A stretch of 14,682 nucleotides of DNA from an uncultured Clostridiaceae bacterium (GTDB taxonomy: Bacteria > Bacillota > Clostridia > Lachnospirales > Lachnospiraceae). Position 1 is the stretch's first letter. Each line of letters opens with the position of its first letter. Of this stretch, positions 13,037 to 14,682 are shown one piece after another. The notes under the pieces were generated by a model, which was given only the letters and a program-made list of their open reading frames with translations, did no database searches and was not told the DNA's origin. The position numbers and the translations under genes are program-made. Location of the stretch: the NCBI GenBank assembly GCA_949948825.1, contig CATLIJ010000034.1, positions 1 to 14,682 of the forward strand. The letters are read 5' to 3'.

Positions 13037-13048
13037 GAGGACGAGAAT

Positions 13049-14551
13049 ATGAAGGCATTAGGACTTTTAGGAAGTGCGTTTATGGGTGTGTGTCAGCCGG
13101 CTTCTCTGCTTCTGATGATTGCAGGCGTGGCGGTGGGAATCATATTTGGCTCCATTCCGGGACTTTCCGCATCCATGGCAGTGGCGTTGTTTCTGCCCCT
13201 GACCTTTAGCATGACCCCGTCTATGGGGATGAATACACTGGTTGCCGTGTATATCGGCGGTATTTCCGGAGGCTTGATTTCCGCGATTCTTTTGAATATG
13301 CCAGGAACAGCCTCTTCCATTGCAACTACCTTTGACGGCCATCCCATGGCAAAAAACGGCGAGGCGATGAAGGCTCTTGGACTGGGAATTGTATTTTCCG
13401 CTTTGGGTTCCATCTTTTCCTTTATTATCCTTACCTTTTGTGCGCCTTCTCTGGCGGACATTGCCTTAAAGTTCACACCAGCAGAGAACTTTGGCATCTG
13501 CTTTTTTGCACTGACCATGGTTGCCATCCTTTCTTCCGGCAATATGATCCGGGGACTTTTGGCTGGTATGCTGGGACTGATGTTTACTCAGATTGGAATG
13601 GCTCCCATTGACGGAACGGCGCGCTTTACCTTTGGCTCCAGCAATCTGATGGCTGGTTTTGACACCTTGCCTACCCTGATTGGTATTTTTGCCATTTCCG
13701 ATATTCTGGTGACAGCTGAGAAGATGGGAAGCGGGAAATTAGAGACTATTCCCATTAAGAAAGTAAAAGGCTTTGGATTTGGCATGAAGGAATTTGTGTA
13801 TCATCTGCCAAACTTCCTCCGCTCTGCATTGATTGGCACTGGAATCGGCATTCTGCCTGGTATCGGCGGTTCTACCTCCGGAATGCTGGCTTATGTGACA
13901 GCAAAGAATATGTCCAAGCATGCAGATGAATTTGGAAAAGGGTGTCCGGACGGCATTGTGGCTACAGAGGCAGCCAATAATGCAACCATTGGCGGAGCTA
14001 TGATTCCTCTTCTGGTGCTCGGTATTCCCGGTGACGGAGTGACCGCAATGATGCTGGGAGGTTTCCTGATTCACGGGTTGTCTGCAGGCCCCCTGCTGTT
14101 TGTAAAAAATGCAGATGTGGTGTATGGAATTTTTGCAGCCTGTATGGTCTGCGCAGTGATTATGCTGGTGGTGGAATGGACCTGTATCAAAGGCTTTGTC
14201 CAGGTGTTAAAGGTTCCGAAACATATTTTGCTTCCTTTGATTCTGGTGCTTTGCTGTGTGGGCGCATATGCTACCAACAACCGGATTTTTGACGTACAGT
14301 CTATTTTATTGTTTGGTATTGTAGGATATATTTATCACAAATTCCGCCTGCCAACCACGCCGTTTGTGCTGTGCTTTTTGATCGGCGAGATGCTGGAAAC
14401 CTATTTGCGGCGCGGCATTATGCAGTATAAGTCCTTTGGCGCATTTTTTGCCAGACCGATTTTTGATGTATTCTTCTTTGTGGCCATTGGCGTGCTGGTG
14501 TGGTCTCTGCTGAAGGAATACAAGGCTTACATGGCAAAAAAGAAGGCGTAG
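13049..14551 (+). CDS. tctA: Tripartite tricarboxylate transporter large permease TctA
   Basis: The large membrane subunit of the TTT transporter, 500 aa, with about a dozen hydrophobic segments. It carries the two family signature loops: GIIFGSIPGLSASMAVALFLP (30-50), with NMPGTASSIATTFDGHPMAKNGEAM (83-107) nearby, and in the second half GTGIGILPGIGGSTSGM (263-279) with EAANNATIGGAMIPLLVLGIPG (307-328). These repeated PG motifs form the substrate path in the family. The ATG at 13049 has AGGAGG eight bases ahead. It follows tctB by 12 bases within the gudD operon. The binding-protein gene, which gives the system its specificity, is not in the window but probably begins at its right edge. Confidence 0.93.
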   Translation: MKALGLLGSAFMGVCQPASLLLMIAGVAVGIIFGSIPGLSASMAVALFLPLTFSMTPSMGMNTLVAVYIGGISGGLISAILLNMPGTASSIATTFDGHPMAKNGEAMKALGLGIVFSALGSIFSFIILTFCAPSLADIALKFTPAENFGICFFALTMVAILSSGNMIRGLLAGMLGLMFTQIGMAPIDGTARFTFGSSNLMAGFDTLPTLIGIFAISDILVTAEKMGSGKLETIPIKKVKGFGFGMKEFVYHLPNFLRSALIGTGIGILPGIGGSTSGMLAYVTAKNMSKHADEFGKGCPDGIVATEAANNATIGGAMIPLLVLGIPGDGVTAMMLGGFLIHGLSAGPLLFVKNADVVYGIFAACMVCAVIMLVVEWTCIKGFVQVLKVPKHILLPLILVLCCVGAYATNNRIFDVQSILLFGIVGYIYHKFRLPTTPFVLCFLIGEMLETYLRRGIMQYKSFGAFFARPIFDVFFFVAIGVLVWSLLKEYKAYMAKKKA

Positions 14552-14587
14552 CTTTGGATTGATTTCAGGTATGTTTTGTGACAGGAG

Positions 14588-14648
14588 CTTCCCTTTCCCG
14601 GGAGAGGAAGATCCATATAAAGAGGAAAGCAAACGGGCGGTCTGCCCG
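14588..14648 (+). other. Intercistronic hairpins after tctA
   Basis: Two potential RNA hairpins lie between tctA and the right edge: an imperfect one at 14588-14610 (CTTCC...GGAAG with a TCCCGGGA core) and CGGGC-GGTCT-GCCCG at 14634-14648. Neither has a T-tract, so neither is a normal terminator. They could protect or partly separate the downstream message. Confidence 0.4.
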
Positions 14649-14663
14649 AAAGAAAAGGAAAGA

Positions 14664-14682
14664 AAAGGAGAGAAGAGACTAT
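14664..14682 (+). promoter_or_regulatory. Ribosome binding site and probable start of the next gene (tctC expected)
   Basis: AAAGGAG at 14664-14670 is followed ten bases later by AT at 14681-14682, the last bases of the window; a G next would make an ATG. In this operon type the binding-protein gene tctC is the expected neighbour. This is an inference from context. Confidence 0.3.

Noticed and set aside
1..14682. Mobile elements, CRISPR arrays, tRNA or rRNA genes.
   Set aside because: I saw no transposase or integrase, no regularly spaced spacer-repeat units, no tRNA-like cloverleaf and no rRNA-like stretch. The phased hexamers at 916-984 are too short and close to be CRISPR.

Overview
The window looks like part of a chromosome from a mid-GC Firmicute, most likely a gut Lachnospiraceae-type Clostridium. 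The evidence is strong AAGGAGG-like ribosome binding sites, sigma-A promoters with TATAAT-like -10 boxes, and the style of the proteins. I have no species-level evidence. The content is an almost complete D-glucarate / D-galactarate (hexarate) utilisation locus. Both entry enzymes are present: galactarate dehydratase GarD and glucarate dehydratase GudD, which both yield 5-keto-4-deoxy-D-glucarate. A DapA-superfamily lyase sits where an aldolase is needed (to pyruvate plus tartronate semialdehyde). Tartronate semialdehyde reductase GarR and glycerate 2-kinase GarK finish the route to 2-phosphoglycerate.

Layout, left to right: (1) the 3' end of a Fis-HTH / AAA+ regulator whose sigma-54 contact loop is missing (2-871). 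(2) An AT-rich control region holding seven TGAAAT-like hexamers spaced at one DNA helical turn (916-984), followed by one or two sigma-A promoters. (3) The operon garR - dapA-like lyase (1137-2956). (4) A hairpin with an embedded promoter, then the operon garK - AEC permease - PPC/DUF296 protein (3065-5564), closed by a long bidirectional terminator. (5) A MATE efflux pump with its own extended -10 promoter (5699-7066), probably a passenger. (6) Two copies of one arrangement: a leftward LysR gene divergent from a rightward dehydratase gene, lysR1/garD (7063-9851) and lysR2/gudD (9844-12508). (7) gudD continues into tctB and tctA, a tripartite tricarboxylate transporter; tctC is expected to begin at the last two bases of the window.

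The gene set covers uptake (TctAB, perhaps the AEC permease), two dehydratases feeding one intermediate, cleavage, reduction and phosphorylation. Control appears layered: each dehydratase has its own paralogous LysR regulator, and the shared lower pathway lies beside a different class of regulator. The least ordinary features are the helically phased repeat array, the DapA-type enzyme in place of the HpcH-type GarL, the duplicated LysR/dehydratase arrangement, and the promoter nested in a terminator hairpin before garK. Promoter and operator calls were made by eye from consensus matches. Enzyme assignments rest on remembered family motifs and recalled E. coli homologues, not on a database search.
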